NCBI RefSeq assembly: GCF_018137965.1 | Contig: NZ_CP073100.1 | Location: 4,909,754-4,973,753, forward strand | DNA: 64,000 nt | Source of the DNA: Luteolibacter ambystomatis | GTDB lineage: Bacteria; Verrucomicrobiota; Verrucomicrobiia; Verrucomicrobiales; Akkermansiaceae | Direction: 5' to 3' | Shown: positions 19,023 to 27,035 of the stretch, piece after piece | How positions within the stretch are numbered: position 1 is the first letter of the stretch | Layout: the number at the start of each line of letters is the position of its first letter | The notes under the pieces: model-generated | The model's input: only the letters and a program-made list of their open reading frames with translations | Told to the model about the DNA's origin: nothing | Databases searched by the model: none | Made by a program: the position numbers and the translations under genes

Positions 19023-20233
19023 TGAAAAACGCCCGAAAGCTCGCAATCGGCGCGGCAGGCTTGCTCCTTGCCGCCTCTTCCCTTTCCCTCGCGGAACCGA
19101 CCATGCCTGAGACTCCCAAAGACGTAGCCGCCGCTCCCGCTGATGCTGAAAAGACCGCCTCCGGTCTTGTTTCGAAAGTCCTGACGAAGGGCACCGGCAC
19201 CGAGCATCCTTCCGCCGCGGATACCGTGACCGTTCACTATTCCGGCTGGACCACGGACGGCAAGCTGTTCGACAGCTCCGTGCAGCGCGGCGAACCGACC
19301 AGTTTCCCGCTCAATGGCGTGATCAAGGGTTGGACCGAAGGTGTGCAGCTCATGGTCCCCGGCGAAAAGCGCCGCTTCTGGATCCCGGCGAATCTCGCCT
19401 ACGGTGAGAATCCGGGTGGAGGTCGTCCGGGTGGCCTGCTTGTGTTCGATGTCGAATTGATTTCCATCAAGCAGGCTCCCAAGGCTCCGAAGGACGTGGC
19501 CGCCGCGCCTGCCGATGCCGAGAAGACCGCTTCCGGCCTCGCCACCAAGGTGACCACCAAAGGCACCGGCAAGGATCACCCGAAGGACATCGATACCGTC
19601 AAAGCGCACCTCAATCTCTGGAGCTCGGACGGTACGCTCATCAACAGCACCGCGGAGCAGGGCGAACCGGCGGAAATCCCGCTCGACGCACTCCGCATCG
19701 GCGGTCTCGCCGAGGGCCTCAAACTGATGGTGACCGGTGAGAAGCGCACCATCTGGATCCCCTCCAAAGTCGCCTTCGGTGAAACGCCGCCTCCGGGCGC
19801 TCCGGCCGGTGGCCTTGTGGTGGAAGCCGAGCTTATCGGCATCACCCAGGGCGTTGAACCGCCACCTGCTCCAGCCGATGTCGCCGCCGCGCCTGCCGAT
19901 GCCGAAAAGACCGCTTCCGGCCTCGCTTCCAAGGTTCTGACCAAAGGCACCGGCACCGACCACCCGAAGGCTTCGGACACCGTGACCGTCCACTACTCCG
20001 GCTGGACTACCGATGGCAAACTTTTCGATAGTTCCGTGAAGCGCGGCACTCCCACCAGCTTCCCGCTCACCGGCGTGATCAAGGGCTGGACCGAGGGAGT
20101 GCAGCTCATGGTTCCCGGTGAAAAGCGCCGCTTCTGGATCCCGGCCGATCTCGCCTACGGTGAGAGCCCGGGTGCCGGTCGTCCGGGCGGTCTGCTCGTG
20201 TTCGACATCGAGCTGATCAAGATCGGCAAGTGA
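19022..20233 (+). CDS. Exported triple-domain FKBP-type prolyl isomerase
   Basis: This 403-residue protein has a signal peptide (about 1-24) and three tandem FKBP domains (about 47-150, 165-275, 293-403). Each is preceded by a near-identical linker containing DVAAAPADAEKTASGL. Domains 1 and 3 are almost identical and keep the active-site residues (VHYSGW, KLFDSS, GVIKGWTEG, IPANLAYGE). Domain 2 has lost them: AHLNLW, TLINST and IGGLAEG replace the Tyr, Asp/Phe and Trp positions. Domains 1 and 3 should catalyse cis-trans prolyl isomerisation in the periplasm; domain 2 is probably a structural or chaperone-like binder. Internal duplication is clear at DNA level as well. Confidence 0.9.
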   Translation: MKNARKLAIGAAGLLLAASSLSLAEPTMPETPKDVAAAPADAEKTASGLVSKVLTKGTGTEHPSAADTVTVHYSGWTTDGKLFDSSVQRGEPTSFPLNGVIKGWTEGVQLMVPGEKRRFWIPANLAYGENPGGGRPGGLLVFDVELISIKQAPKAPKDVAAAPADAEKTASGLATKVTTKGTGKDHPKDIDTVKAHLNLWSSDGTLINSTAEQGEPAEIPLDALRIGGLAEGLKLMVTGEKRTIWIPSKVAFGETPPPGAPAGGLVVEAELIGITQGVEPPPAPADVAAAPADAEKTASGLASKVLTKGTGTDHPKASDTVTVHYSGWTTDGKLFDSSVKRGTPTSFPLTGVIKGWTEGVQLMVPGEKRRFWIPADLAYGESPGAGRPGGLLVFDIELIKIGK

Positions 20234-20240
20234 TCGCGCC

Positions 20241-20714
20241 GTGACCGGATCGTCTCTCCGTATCCTGGCACTCGCTGCGGCGGTGTTTTCGGTGTCGTGC
20301 GGCCACAAGAGCCGCCCGGCACCGCAGCCGGTGACCAAGCCGGCTGTCACTGCCAAACCTGCGGCACCCGCCCAAGGGCGCGTCTCGGTCATCGACATGA
20401 GCGCGTTGTTCTCGCTCCAGCAGAGCGGGAAGGTGCTGCTCTACGATGTCCGGCCGTCGTTCGTCCATGGCTTCGGTCATCTGGCGGGAGCCGTCAGTTG
20501 GCCGCGCGGCTCGTTCGACCAGGACTATGCCCGTCATGAGCCGGAGATCCGCGCCGCATTGGCTGCGGACAAAAATGTGGTGCTGTATTGCACCGATGCC
20601 GCCTGTCCGGATTCCCGGGCGGTGGCGGCCCGGCTTGCCGAGAAGGGATTCTCCGTCTCGGTGCTCGAAGGTGGATATAACGCCTGGAAGGACGCCGGCA
20701 TGCCGGTCGAGTGA
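20241..20714 (+). CDS. Rhodanese-domain lipoprotein
   Basis: This 157-residue protein from GTG 20241 has a lipoprotein signal ending at the lipobox SVSC (Cys20), so it is probably anchored to a membrane facing the periplasm. Residues about 52-157 form a rhodanese domain: LLYDVRPSFVHGFGHLAGAV, then the active-site loop CTDAACPDSRAV, then LEGGYNAWKDAGMPV. The catalytic Cys is present, followed by a longer loop than in classic thiosulfate sulfurtransferases. A sulfur-transfer or thiol-redox role is possible. It begins 7 nt after the FKBP gene, so the two may act together on envelope proteins (inference). Confidence 0.83.
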   Translation: MTGSSLRILALAAAVFSVSCGHKSRPAPQPVTKPAVTAKPAAPAQGRVSVIDMSALFSLQQSGKVLLYDVRPSFVHGFGHLAGAVSWPRGSFDQDYARHEPEIRAALAADKNVVLYCTDAACPDSRAVAARLAEKGFSVSVLEGGYNAWKDAGMPVE

Positions 20715-20752
20715 CCGGCTTCTTTCATCTTCAACCTCCTACTCCATTGTCC

Positions 20753-21079
20753 ATGTCCACTCCCTCCTTCTCCAACGTCACCGTCGATGCCAAGGCCAAC
20801 GTCTATTTCGACGGCAAGGTGGTTTCGCACACCGTCCGCTTCGATGACGGCACCAAGAAGACTGTCGGTCTGATCTACGCGGGTGAATACCACTTCGGCA
20901 CCGGCGCTCCGGAGCGTATGGAGATCATCGCGGGTGAGTGCTCGGTGGTGTTGGATGGCGCTTCCGAGACGCTGAAAGTGGCCGCGGGTTCCCACTTCGA
21001 TGTCGCCGGCAACAGTGGTTTCACGATCCACGTTGCAGAAGGCATTTGCGAATACGTGTGTTCGTTCCTGGAGGCGTGA
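20753..21079 (+). CDS. ppnP: Pyrimidine/purine nucleoside phosphorylase (PpnP, DUF1255)
   Basis: This 108-residue single cupin belongs to the DUF1255 family, whose E. coli member PpnP phosphorylyses several nucleosides. Start ATG 20753 gives the family's usual N-terminus (SFSNVTVDAKANVYFDGKV). Other hallmarks are SHTVRFDDGTKKTVGLI, EYHFGTGAPERMEII and the closing SHFDVAGNSGF ... EYVCSFLE. Length is typical (about 95-110). It would serve nucleoside salvage. The neighbours give no further clue. Confidence 0.92.
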   Translation: MSTPSFSNVTVDAKANVYFDGKVVSHTVRFDDGTKKTVGLIYAGEYHFGTGAPERMEIIAGECSVVLDGASETLKVAAGSHFDVAGNSGFTIHVAEGICEYVCSFLEA

Positions 21080-21158
21080 CAAATCCCGCCGCCGCTCGCC
21101 ATCCGGCGGCAATTTCGCTGGCGCGGACCCGGGTTTTCCGGATGATCCGCGCCGTCCG

Positions 21159-21926
21159 ATGTCGCGATTCCGATCCATGACCGCCGCTTGGGCGCTGCCG
21201 CTCTGTGTGGCCGCCGCTCTCAGTTCCTGCATCCGTATTCCCGTCTCCACGGATCTGAAAAAAGTGCGGGTGGCGGCGGTGATTCCGGCCGCTTCCAAGG
21301 TGGAAGCGAAGGGAGCTGCGACTTCGAAAGATCCGGATGTGATGGTCTGGATGATCGCGGACAATCTTCATACGGGCATGGTCTTTCCGTATGACTGGCT
21401 GCTTGAGAGCGGCTTCCGTCCGCCCGCGGATTTCCCCAAGGCCAAGTATGTGACCATGAGCTGGGGCAATCGCGAGGCCTATCTCAAGAAAGCCTGGCTG
21501 ACTCCATGGCAGGCCGTCCGCGCGCTGTGTTGGCCCTCGCCCTCGGTGATGGAGATCATTCCCTTCGACTACAATGTGGTCGATGTCTGCCACTACCAGC
21601 ACGTCTGGAGGAAACTGGTGCCGCGGGATCGTGGCCCGGCCGTTGCCTCCTTCCTGAATGGCTGCGTGAGCCATCATCCGGATGGCACGCCGATCGTGCT
21701 CGGCACCTCCAGTTGGGGCAAGGGTGTGGTCGTCGAGTCTCCGTGGAAGTACAACATTCCGCGCGTGTGCAACATCTGGACGGTTCAGGTGATGGAAGCG
21801 TGCGGCTGCGAGGTACATCCGTGGGGCGCGATGACCGAGAACGGCGTCGTGAAGCAGGCGGAAAAGCCGCGCAATGGCTTCCAGAAGATCTGGGATGCCT
21901 ACGACAAGCAGGACGCGAAGGAGTGA
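21159..21926 (+). CDS. DUF2459-like lipoprotein
   Basis: From ATG 21159 the product is 255 residues; ATG 21177 is an alternative. The N-terminus is a lipoprotein signal with lipobox LSSC. The body has VMVWMIADNLHTGMVFPYDWLLESG and YVTMSWGNREAYLKKAW, which match the DUF2459 (urease-region conserved hypothetical) pattern with its conserved His-Thr and W-G positions. That fold has been compared with a papain-like protease, but no activity is established. It ends convergently with the dehydroquinate-synthase-like gene. Function is unknown. Confidence 0.68.
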   Translation: MSRFRSMTAAWALPLCVAAALSSCIRIPVSTDLKKVRVAAVIPAASKVEAKGAATSKDPDVMVWMIADNLHTGMVFPYDWLLESGFRPPADFPKAKYVTMSWGNREAYLKKAWLTPWQAVRALCWPSPSVMEIIPFDYNVVDVCHYQHVWRKLVPRDRGPAVASFLNGCVSHHPDGTPIVLGTSSWGKGVVVESPWKYNIPRVCNIWTVQVMEACGCEVHPWGAMTENGVVKQAEKPRNGFQKIWDAYDKQDAKE

Positions 21927-21927
21927 G

Positions 21928-21967
21928 GATTGGAGCCGTGGCGGTTGGAAACCGCGCCACGCTTCAA
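21928..21967. repeat. Dispersed hairpin repeat, copy 2
   Basis: GATTGGAGC followed by a hairpin GTGGCGGTT-GGA-AACCGCGCCAC, placed between two convergent genes. It is related to the copy at 9305-9345, with stem bases changed on both sides. It may help terminate transcription from either side, but there is no U-tract. Confidence 0.55.
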
Positions 21968-23115
21968 TGCCGTGCGGCGCAGCGCTCCTCAAGCTCCACC
22001 ATGCAGGCTTCCAGCACGGTTTCGTCCATCTCATGGGCATCCGTGCCCTTGCCGGGAGCGGTGAGCAGGAGGACGGTGAGGCGCCCGCCGAGGTGCTCGC
22101 GGAATTCCTCCAGTCCGTCGAAGACGCGGCGCTTTCCACCCGGGCCGCGGAGGTCCATCGCCGTGTGATACAACGGCAGGCGTAGTAGTTCCACCACGCG
22201 CAGCACGCGTTCCGCCGCTTCGGACGCGAGCAATCCTTTCTTCGCCGAGTAGAGCGTGTCCAATGACATGCCGATCGACACCGCGCGCGCGTGGTCGAGT
22301 TGATAGCCGCTGAGGGCCTCCAGTTTGTGCGCGGCCCAGTGGCCGAAATCCAACGGACGGCTGCTACCGCATTCAAATGGATCTCCGCCCTCCGCGATGT
22401 GGCGTGCGTGGAGCAGGGCGGAGCGCTCGACACAGGTCTCCAGCACGGAAGGTTCCAAAGCCGCCAAGGCTTCGGCGTGTTCCTCGATCCAATCGAAGAA
22501 CGCGGCATCTTTCACCAATGAAACCTTCACCGCCTCGATCAAACCGGCGCGGCGGGTCTCCTCATCCTGCGAGTGCAGGAAGGCGAAGTCGTTCACCACC
22601 GCGAAGGGCACGGCAAATGCCCCCACCCAGTTCTTCTTCCCGAAATGATTGATGGCGCATTTCACGCCCACGCCGCTGTCATCCTGCGAAAGCGTGGTGG
22701 TGGGGAAGCGCACGAGTCTCACGCCACGATGAGCGGTGGCGGCGGCGTAGCCGACCGCATCGAGGAAAGCTCCACCTCCGACGACGATAAGATACGAGTG
22801 CCGGTCGATGTGGCCGGAGTCGATGAGTTCCCATACGCGGCGTACCAGCGCATCATCCTTTTTGACCGTCTCACCGCCGGGCAGCACATCCACACCACGA
22901 ACATCGAGCCCGGTGGCATCCAGATAGCTCTGCATGTCCGCTGCAAGGGACGGCCACGCTTTTGCGACATTGGCTTCGATTACTGCCAGCACGCGGCGGC
23001 CGCCGCCTTCCCGCAACACCTCCTCGAGCGCCGGATTGCCAGGCGAAAACGCATCACGTGTGAAAACGATGCGGTGCTTGAAAACGAGAGGGATTTGGAA
23101 ATCGTGACGGGACAT
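21964..23115 (-). CDS. 3-dehydroquinate synthase-like protein (AroB/EboD type)
   Basis: This 383-residue protein starts at ATG 23115, just before the family fold (QIPLVFKHRIVFTRDAF). NAD-binding and active-site segments of the dehydroquinate synthase superfamily are clear: LPGGETVKK, VVGGGAFLDAVGYAAATAHRGV, RFPTTTLSQDDSGVGVKCAINHFGKKN, GLIEAVKVSLVKD and DFGHWAAHKLE. The TTTLSQDDSGVGVK segment and longer length resemble the subgroup found in ebo clusters (EboD) rather than housekeeping AroB. No other ebo gene flanks it. The reaction could be a dehydroquinate-synthase-type cyclisation of a sugar phosphate. It is divergent from a Nudix gene with a 52-bp gap. Confidence 0.78.
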   Translation of the reverse strand: MSRHDFQIPLVFKHRIVFTRDAFSPGNPALEEVLREGGGRRVLAVIEANVAKAWPSLAADMQSYLDATGLDVRGVDVLPGGETVKKDDALVRRVWELIDSGHIDRHSYLIVVGGGAFLDAVGYAAATAHRGVRLVRFPTTTLSQDDSGVGVKCAINHFGKKNWVGAFAVPFAVVNDFAFLHSQDEETRRAGLIEAVKVSLVKDAAFFDWIEEHAEALAALEPSVLETCVERSALLHARHIAEGGDPFECGSSRPLDFGHWAAHKLEALSGYQLDHARAVSIGMSLDTLYSAKKGLLASEAAERVLRVVELLRLPLYHTAMDLRGPGGKRRVFDGLEEFREHLGGRLTVLLLTAPGKGTDAHEMDETVLEACMVELEERCAARH

Positions 23116-23167
23116 CGCCTGCGGAATGTTAGCGCCGTTACGATGTGACGCTACTGTTTCTTGCCCC

Positions 23168-23686
23168 ATGAGCACTCCCGAGACTCTTTTCACCACCCGC
23201 TGGCTGGGCGTCTACCGCATCGGAAAGTGGGATTTCGTGCGCCGTCCGCAGACGGATTCGTGCGTCGGCATCCTGGCGGAAACCGCGGAGGGGGAGATCG
23301 TTTTGATCGAGCAATTCCGTATTCCGGTGCAGGCCACGGTGATCGAGATTCCGGCGGGACTCGTTGGGGATGAGGAAGAATTCGCCGGAGAAGACCTTGC
23401 CGAGACAGCTCGCCGCGAGCTGCTGGAAGAGACCGGATACGACGCCGCGTCCGTGAAGTTGCTCGTCCGCACGCCGACATCCGCGGGAATGACTTCGGAA
23501 TTCACGCACTTGTATCACGCCACCGGCCTCGTGAGGCGTCACGATGGCGGGGGAGTGGCGGGAGAGGACATCAAGGTGCATCTGGTGCCGCGTGCGGAGA
23601 TCCGCACCTGGCTGAAGGCGAAGGAGGCGGAGGGTTTCGTGCTGGATTTCAAGATCCACGCCGCGCTTTGGCTGGCCGGTTTGTAA
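23168..23686 (+). CDS. Nudix hydrolase, ADP-ribose pyrophosphatase type
   Basis: This 172-residue protein has an extended Nudix box ending TARRELLEETGY, with two extra residues between the leading Gly and the first Glu. EIPAGLV and IVLIEQFRIPVQATVIEIP are typical of ADP-ribose/NDP-sugar pyrophosphatases of the NudF type, and S-FTHLYHATGL fits the same group. It would cleave an ADP-ribose-like substrate to AMP and a sugar phosphate. ATG 23168 was chosen for position relative to homologous starts; a longer frame would overlap the divergent promoter. Confidence 0.85.
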   Translation: MSTPETLFTTRWLGVYRIGKWDFVRRPQTDSCVGILAETAEGEIVLIEQFRIPVQATVIEIPAGLVGDEEEFAGEDLAETARRELLEETGYDAASVKLLVRTPTSAGMTSEFTHLYHATGLVRRHDGGGVAGEDIKVHLVPRAEIRTWLKAKEAEGFVLDFKIHAALWLAGL

Positions 23687-23734
23687 TGGTTCGTAAGAAC
23701 CCGTAGGCAGGGACGCGTAGGTGGGGCGTTCCTT

Positions 23735-24619
23735 ATGTTCCGCCGCCGCTTTATCCAGACCACCTGCCTGGCCACCGCCGCCATGGCCCATTCGTTGCGG
23801 GCTGCCGAGCCCGCTGCTCCGCGCATTCGCATCGCCCTGAAGTGTGGCATGGCCTCCTTCGGAAAGAACCTGGAGGAGAAATTCCGGATACTGAAGGAGA
23901 TCGGCTACGATGGCGTGGAGCTGGATTCGCCCGGCGGTCAGGACAAAGCCGAGGCGCTCGTCGCATCGAAGGCCACCGGGCTGCCCATCCACGGCGTGGT
24001 GGATTCGATCCACTGGACCGTCCGTTGCTCCGATCCTTCCGAGGACGTCCGGGAAAAGGCGTTGGAAGGCCTGCTCACCGCGATCCGTGAATCCCATGCC
24101 GTCGGAGGTTCCGCCGTATTGCTGGTACCCGGTGTGATGGATGACAAGGCGACCCATGATGAAGCGGTGGAGCGCAGCATTCCGGTGATCAAGCGTGCCC
24201 TGCCGCTGGCCGCCGAACTGGGTATCCGCGTGCTGATCGAGAACGTCTGGAACAAGATGTTCTACGATGAAAAGGGCGGGGATGCACAGGGGGCGGAGCG
24301 GCTTGCTGCCTATATCGACCGGTTCGACTCGCCATGGGTGGGCTCGTATTTCGACATCGGCAACCACCGGAAGTTCGGCAAGCCGGAGGAATGGATTCGC
24401 ACGCTGGGCAAGCGGATCGTGAAGCTCGATGGCAAGGATTGGAGCCGCGAGAAGGGCTGGGTGGATCTTGGAGAAGGCGATGTCGATTGGCCGGCCGTGA
24501 GGGCTTCGCTCGCAAGCATCGGCTACACCGGCTGGGCGACCGCCGAGGTGAAAGGCGGCGACCGGGACCGTTGCGCGAAGGTGCTGGATGGCATGCGGCG
24601 TTGCTTGCTCGGCGCGTGA
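23735..24619 (+). CDS. Exported xylose-isomerase-like TIM-barrel protein
   Basis: This 294-residue protein has a Tat-type leader (RRRFIQTTCLATAAMA, processed near LRAAEP). An AP-endonuclease-2/sugar phosphate isomerase-like TIM barrel follows: FRILKEIGYDGVELDSPGG, LIENVWNKMFYDE (a metal-ligand Glu), GSYFDIGNHRKFGKP (Asp and His), KLDGKDWSREKGWVDLGEGDVDW and ATAEVKGGD (Glu). The metal site appears complete. Such exported barrels are abundant in Verrucomicrobiota and Planctomycetota, usually with unknown sugar substrates. It is probably followed by tcdA on the same transcript (19-nt gap). Confidence 0.83.
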   Translation: MFRRRFIQTTCLATAAMAHSLRAAEPAAPRIRIALKCGMASFGKNLEEKFRILKEIGYDGVELDSPGGQDKAEALVASKATGLPIHGVVDSIHWTVRCSDPSEDVREKALEGLLTAIRESHAVGGSAVLLVPGVMDDKATHDEAVERSIPVIKRALPLAAELGIRVLIENVWNKMFYDEKGGDAQGAERLAAYIDRFDSPWVGSYFDIGNHRKFGKPEEWIRTLGKRIVKLDGKDWSREKGWVDLGEGDVDWPAVRASLASIGYTGWATAEVKGGDRDRCAKVLDGMRRCLLGA

Positions 24620-24638
24620 TCGCGGGCTAGGTAGCCGC

Positions 24639-25427
24639 GTGTCCGATGACGATTATCCACTCCGCTTCGGCGGGATTGGTCGCCTCTATGGTATGGCCGC
24701 GCTGGACCGTTTCCGCGCCGCCCGTGTGGCGGTGATCGGGATCGGTGGAGTGGGGTCATGGACTGTGGAGGCCTTGGCGCGCTCCGGCATCGGCCATCTC
24801 ACGCTGGTGGATCTCGATGAGATCTGCGTGACCAACGTGAATCGCCAGCTCCATGCGATGGATGGGCAGGTGGGTCGGCAGAAGACCGAGGCCATGGCTG
24901 AGCGCGTGCGGGCGATTTCGCCCACCTGTGATGTGCAGGTGCTGCCGACCTTTTTCGGCGAGAAGAACGCGGCGGAGATCCTTTCCCAAGGCTTCGACTA
25001 CGTCGTCGATGCGATCGACACCGTGCGGCAGAAATCGCTGCTGCTTGCCGAGTGCAAACAGCGTGGCATTCCGGTGGTGACCTGTGGTGCGGCGGGTGGC
25101 CGGCGCGATCCCTCGCGCATCCGGGTGGCGGACGTGGCCCATACCATTCATGATGCCCTACTGATGCAGGTGCGGAAGCAGCTCCGCTCGAAGCATGGTT
25201 TCCCCAAGGCCTCCACCGGCAAGAAGGCGAAGAGGTTCGGCATCGAGGCGGTATTCACCGAGGAGGCAGCCGTGTTTCCGCAGTGCGATGGCAGTGTGTC
25301 CACGGACAAACCGGACGGAACGAACCTGCGCCTGAGCTGCGAGAGCGGCTACGGCACCGCCGCGCCGGTGACCGCGACCTTCGGCCTCATCGCCGCCAGC
25401 CGCGTGCTGGAGGGATTGGCAAAGTGA
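24639..25427 (+). CDS. tcdA: tRNA threonylcarbamoyladenosine dehydratase (TcdA)
   Basis: This 262-residue E1-like enzyme is predicted to cyclise t6A37 of tRNA to ct6A in an ATP-dependent step. GTG 24639 gives the family N-terminus (YPLRFGGIGRLYGMAALDRF). The adenylation fold shows VIGIGGVGSWTVEALARSGIG, LVDLDEICVTNVNRQL and YVVDAIDTVRQKSLL. The TcdA-type C-terminal region has ARGGRRDPS-like AAGGRRDPSRIRVADVAHT, and the length matches. It differs from ThiF/MoeB by the absence of the CxxC zinc pairs. The gene is followed by an inverted repeat. Confidence 0.9.
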   Translation: MSDDDYPLRFGGIGRLYGMAALDRFRAARVAVIGIGGVGSWTVEALARSGIGHLTLVDLDEICVTNVNRQLHAMDGQVGRQKTEAMAERVRAISPTCDVQVLPTFFGEKNAAEILSQGFDYVVDAIDTVRQKSLLLAECKQRGIPVVTCGAAGGRRDPSRIRVADVAHTIHDALLMQVRKQLRSKHGFPKASTGKKAKRFGIEAVFTEEAAVFPQCDGSVSTDKPDGTNLRLSCESGYGTAAPVTATFGLIAASRVLEGLAK

Positions 25428-25534
25428 GAATTTGGATTTAGCCGCAAAGAAGCGCAAGAGACGCAAAAGGAAGAGGCATAGGTCTTTGCTTTTGCGACTT
25501 CTGCGCCTTTTTGCGGCTGAAATTTTTGATTCTC
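25426..25534. repeat. Imperfect inverted repeat of the GCCGCAAAG type
   Basis: The left arm (25426-25469) and right arm (25489-25534) are imperfect inverted copies sharing GAGAAT, AGCCGCAAA and TCGCAAAAG/GACGCAAAAG segments, with a 19-nt centre. It begins at the tcdA stop. Similar GCCGCAAAGACGC-type sequences are scattered in genomes of this phylum, so it looks like a non-autonomous dispersed element; that is from memory, unsearched. Confidence 0.7.
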
Positions 25535-25543
25535 CACCAACGC

Positions 25544-25568
25544 AAAAAGACGACCCGCAGGTCGTCTT
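25544..25568 (-). terminator. rpmJ terminator
   Basis: On the minus strand a 9-bp perfect stem AAGACGACC/GGTCGTCTT with loop TGCG is followed directly by a T-run (TTTTTGCG). It lies about 40 nt after the rpmJ stop. Confidence 0.85.
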
Positions 25569-25605
25569 CTTGAAAAACTGGATCAGGCCTTGAGGCCCGG
25601 AAGTC

Positions 25606-25770
25606 TTACTTCACGCCCTTCTTGGAAAGGCGGGTGCCCTTGGTCGCACCCTGGCGGGCCTTGAACTTCGGGTTCGTCTTGCAGATGACGTAGAGCGTGC
25701 CCTTGCGGCGGACGACTTGGCAGTCGGCGTGGCGGCGCTTCATCGAGGCGAGCGAGGAGAGGACTTTCAT
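25606..25770 (-). CDS. rpmJ: Ribosomal protein bL36 (C- type)
   Basis: This 54-residue large-subunit protein starts at ATG 25770, where [18 protein letters not shown] is the bL36 opening. [23 protein letters not shown] completes the core. The zinc-ribbon form of bL36 has Cys, Cys, Cys and His ligands; here two Cys remain (ADCQ, VICK) but the first Cys and the His are lost, so this is the zinc-independent C- type. An extra 13-residue basic tail ([14 protein letters not shown]) follows the usual end. It is a single gene with its own terminator. Confidence 0.93.
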   Translation of the reverse strand: MKVLSSLASMKRRHADCQVVRRKGTLYVICKTNPKFKARQGATKGTRLSKKGVK

Positions 25771-25965
25771 GACGGGAAAAGGTTGGTCCGGATCGGGCCG
25801 GGGCGCGGAGACTACCCGGCGGCAAACCCTTGTAAAGCCGTTTCTTTTCAAAAAATCCGGCCCGGGAGTGGCGGATTTCCCGCAGGGGCGGGGATTGGAT
25901 CTCAAAAACCCGCAGGGCGGTCACGTCCGGAGTGATAGTTTTGGCGTGCTCCGGTCCCCCGGATC

Positions 25966-27024
25966 ATGCCAAATCCGGGCGCACCGATGGCCGAGACCTT
26001 TTACCAGAAAACCACCACCGCTCCGGCCTCGTCCTTCGATGTCTCGCTGCGGCCACCGGCGTTTTCCGAGTTCATCGGCCAGGAGAAGGTGAAGGAGCGC
26101 CTGCTGCTCATGATCGAGGCGGCGAAGCAGCGCGGTGATGTGCTCGACCACGTCCTGCTCTCCGGCCCGCCCGGCCTCGGCAAAACCACTCTCGCGAACC
26201 TGATCGCCCGGGCCGCAGGCTCCCAGCTCCATACCACCTCCGGCCCCCAAATCGAGAAGGCGGGGGATCTCGCCGGGGTGCTGACGAATCTCCAGAAGGG
26301 GGACGTCCTGTTCATTGACGAAATCCACCGCCTCCACCCGGCCATCGAGGAATACCTCTACCCGGCGATGGAGGACTACCGGCTGGACATCATCATCGAC
26401 TCCGGCCCGTCCGCGCGTTCGATCCAGCTCAATTTGCCGAAGTTCACCCTCGTTGGCGCCACCACCCGCTCCGGCATGCTCACCGCGCCGCTGCGCTCCC
26501 GCTTCGGCCTGGTGAACCGGCTCGACTACTACTCGCTGGAGGATCTGGCGAAGATCATCGAGCGTTCCGCCGGACTGTTGGACATCGCCATCGAGCCCGC
26601 CGGGGCCCGGGAGATCGGCAGCCGCGCCCGTGGCACACCGCGTGTGGCGAATGCGCTGCTGCGCTGGGTGCGCGACTACGCCCAAGTGAAGGGCGACGGC
26701 GTCATCACCGGCCCGATCGCGGATGCCGCGCTGGCCATGATTGAGATCGACTCGGACGGCCTCGATGAAATGGACAAACGCATCCTTGAGGCGATGATCT
26801 ACAAGTTCGGCGGCAATCCGGTCGGCCTGAATTCGCTGGCGGTGGCCGTTGGCGAGGACGCGGCAACACTGGAGGAAGTGCACGAACCATTCCTCATCAT
26901 GCAGGGCTTCATCCAACGCACCCCGCGAGGCCGCTTGGCCTTGCCTGCGGCTTATGGCAAGATCGGCGCTCCGATGCCGCCTCCGCCGGCGCGCCCCGAA
27001 GACCCACAGGGTTCCTTGTTCTGA
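25966..27024 (+). CDS. ruvB: Holliday junction branch-migration ATPase RuvB
   Basis: This 352-residue AAA+ motor drives branch migration of Holliday junctions with RuvA. Walker A is [10 protein letters not shown] and Walker [10 protein letters not shown]. Sensor and arginine-finger regions are [18 protein letters not shown], and the C-terminal winged helix has [17 protein letters not shown] and [17 protein letters not shown]. The length is typical. ATG 25966 or 25987 could be the start; the second (MAETFYQK) is also plausible. It is followed 11 nt later by a Fur-family gene. RuvA and RuvC are not in the window. Confidence 0.97.
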   Translation: MPNPGAPMAETFYQKTTTAPASSFDVSLRPPAFSEFIGQEKVKERLLLMIEAAKQRGDVLDHVLLSGPPGLGKTTLANLIARAAGSQLHTTSGPQIEKAGDLAGVLTNLQKGDVLFIDEIHRLHPAIEEYLYPAMEDYRLDIIIDSGPSARSIQLNLPKFTLVGATTRSGMLTAPLRSRFGLVNRLDYYSLEDLAKIIERSAGLLDIAIEPAGAREIGSRARGTPRVANALLRWVRDYAQVKGDGVITGPIADAALAMIEIDSDGLDEMDKRILEAMIYKFGGNPVGLNSLAVAVGEDAATLEEVHEPFLIMQGFIQRTPRGRLALPAAYGKIGAPMPPPPARPEDPQGSLF

Positions 27025-27035
27025 ATTTTCCGCCC

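Noticed and set aside
23735-24619. Sugar isomerase-like gene as EboE beside the EboD-like gene
   Set aside because: It has a Tat leader and reads like the common exported barrels of this phylum; no other ebo genes are present.
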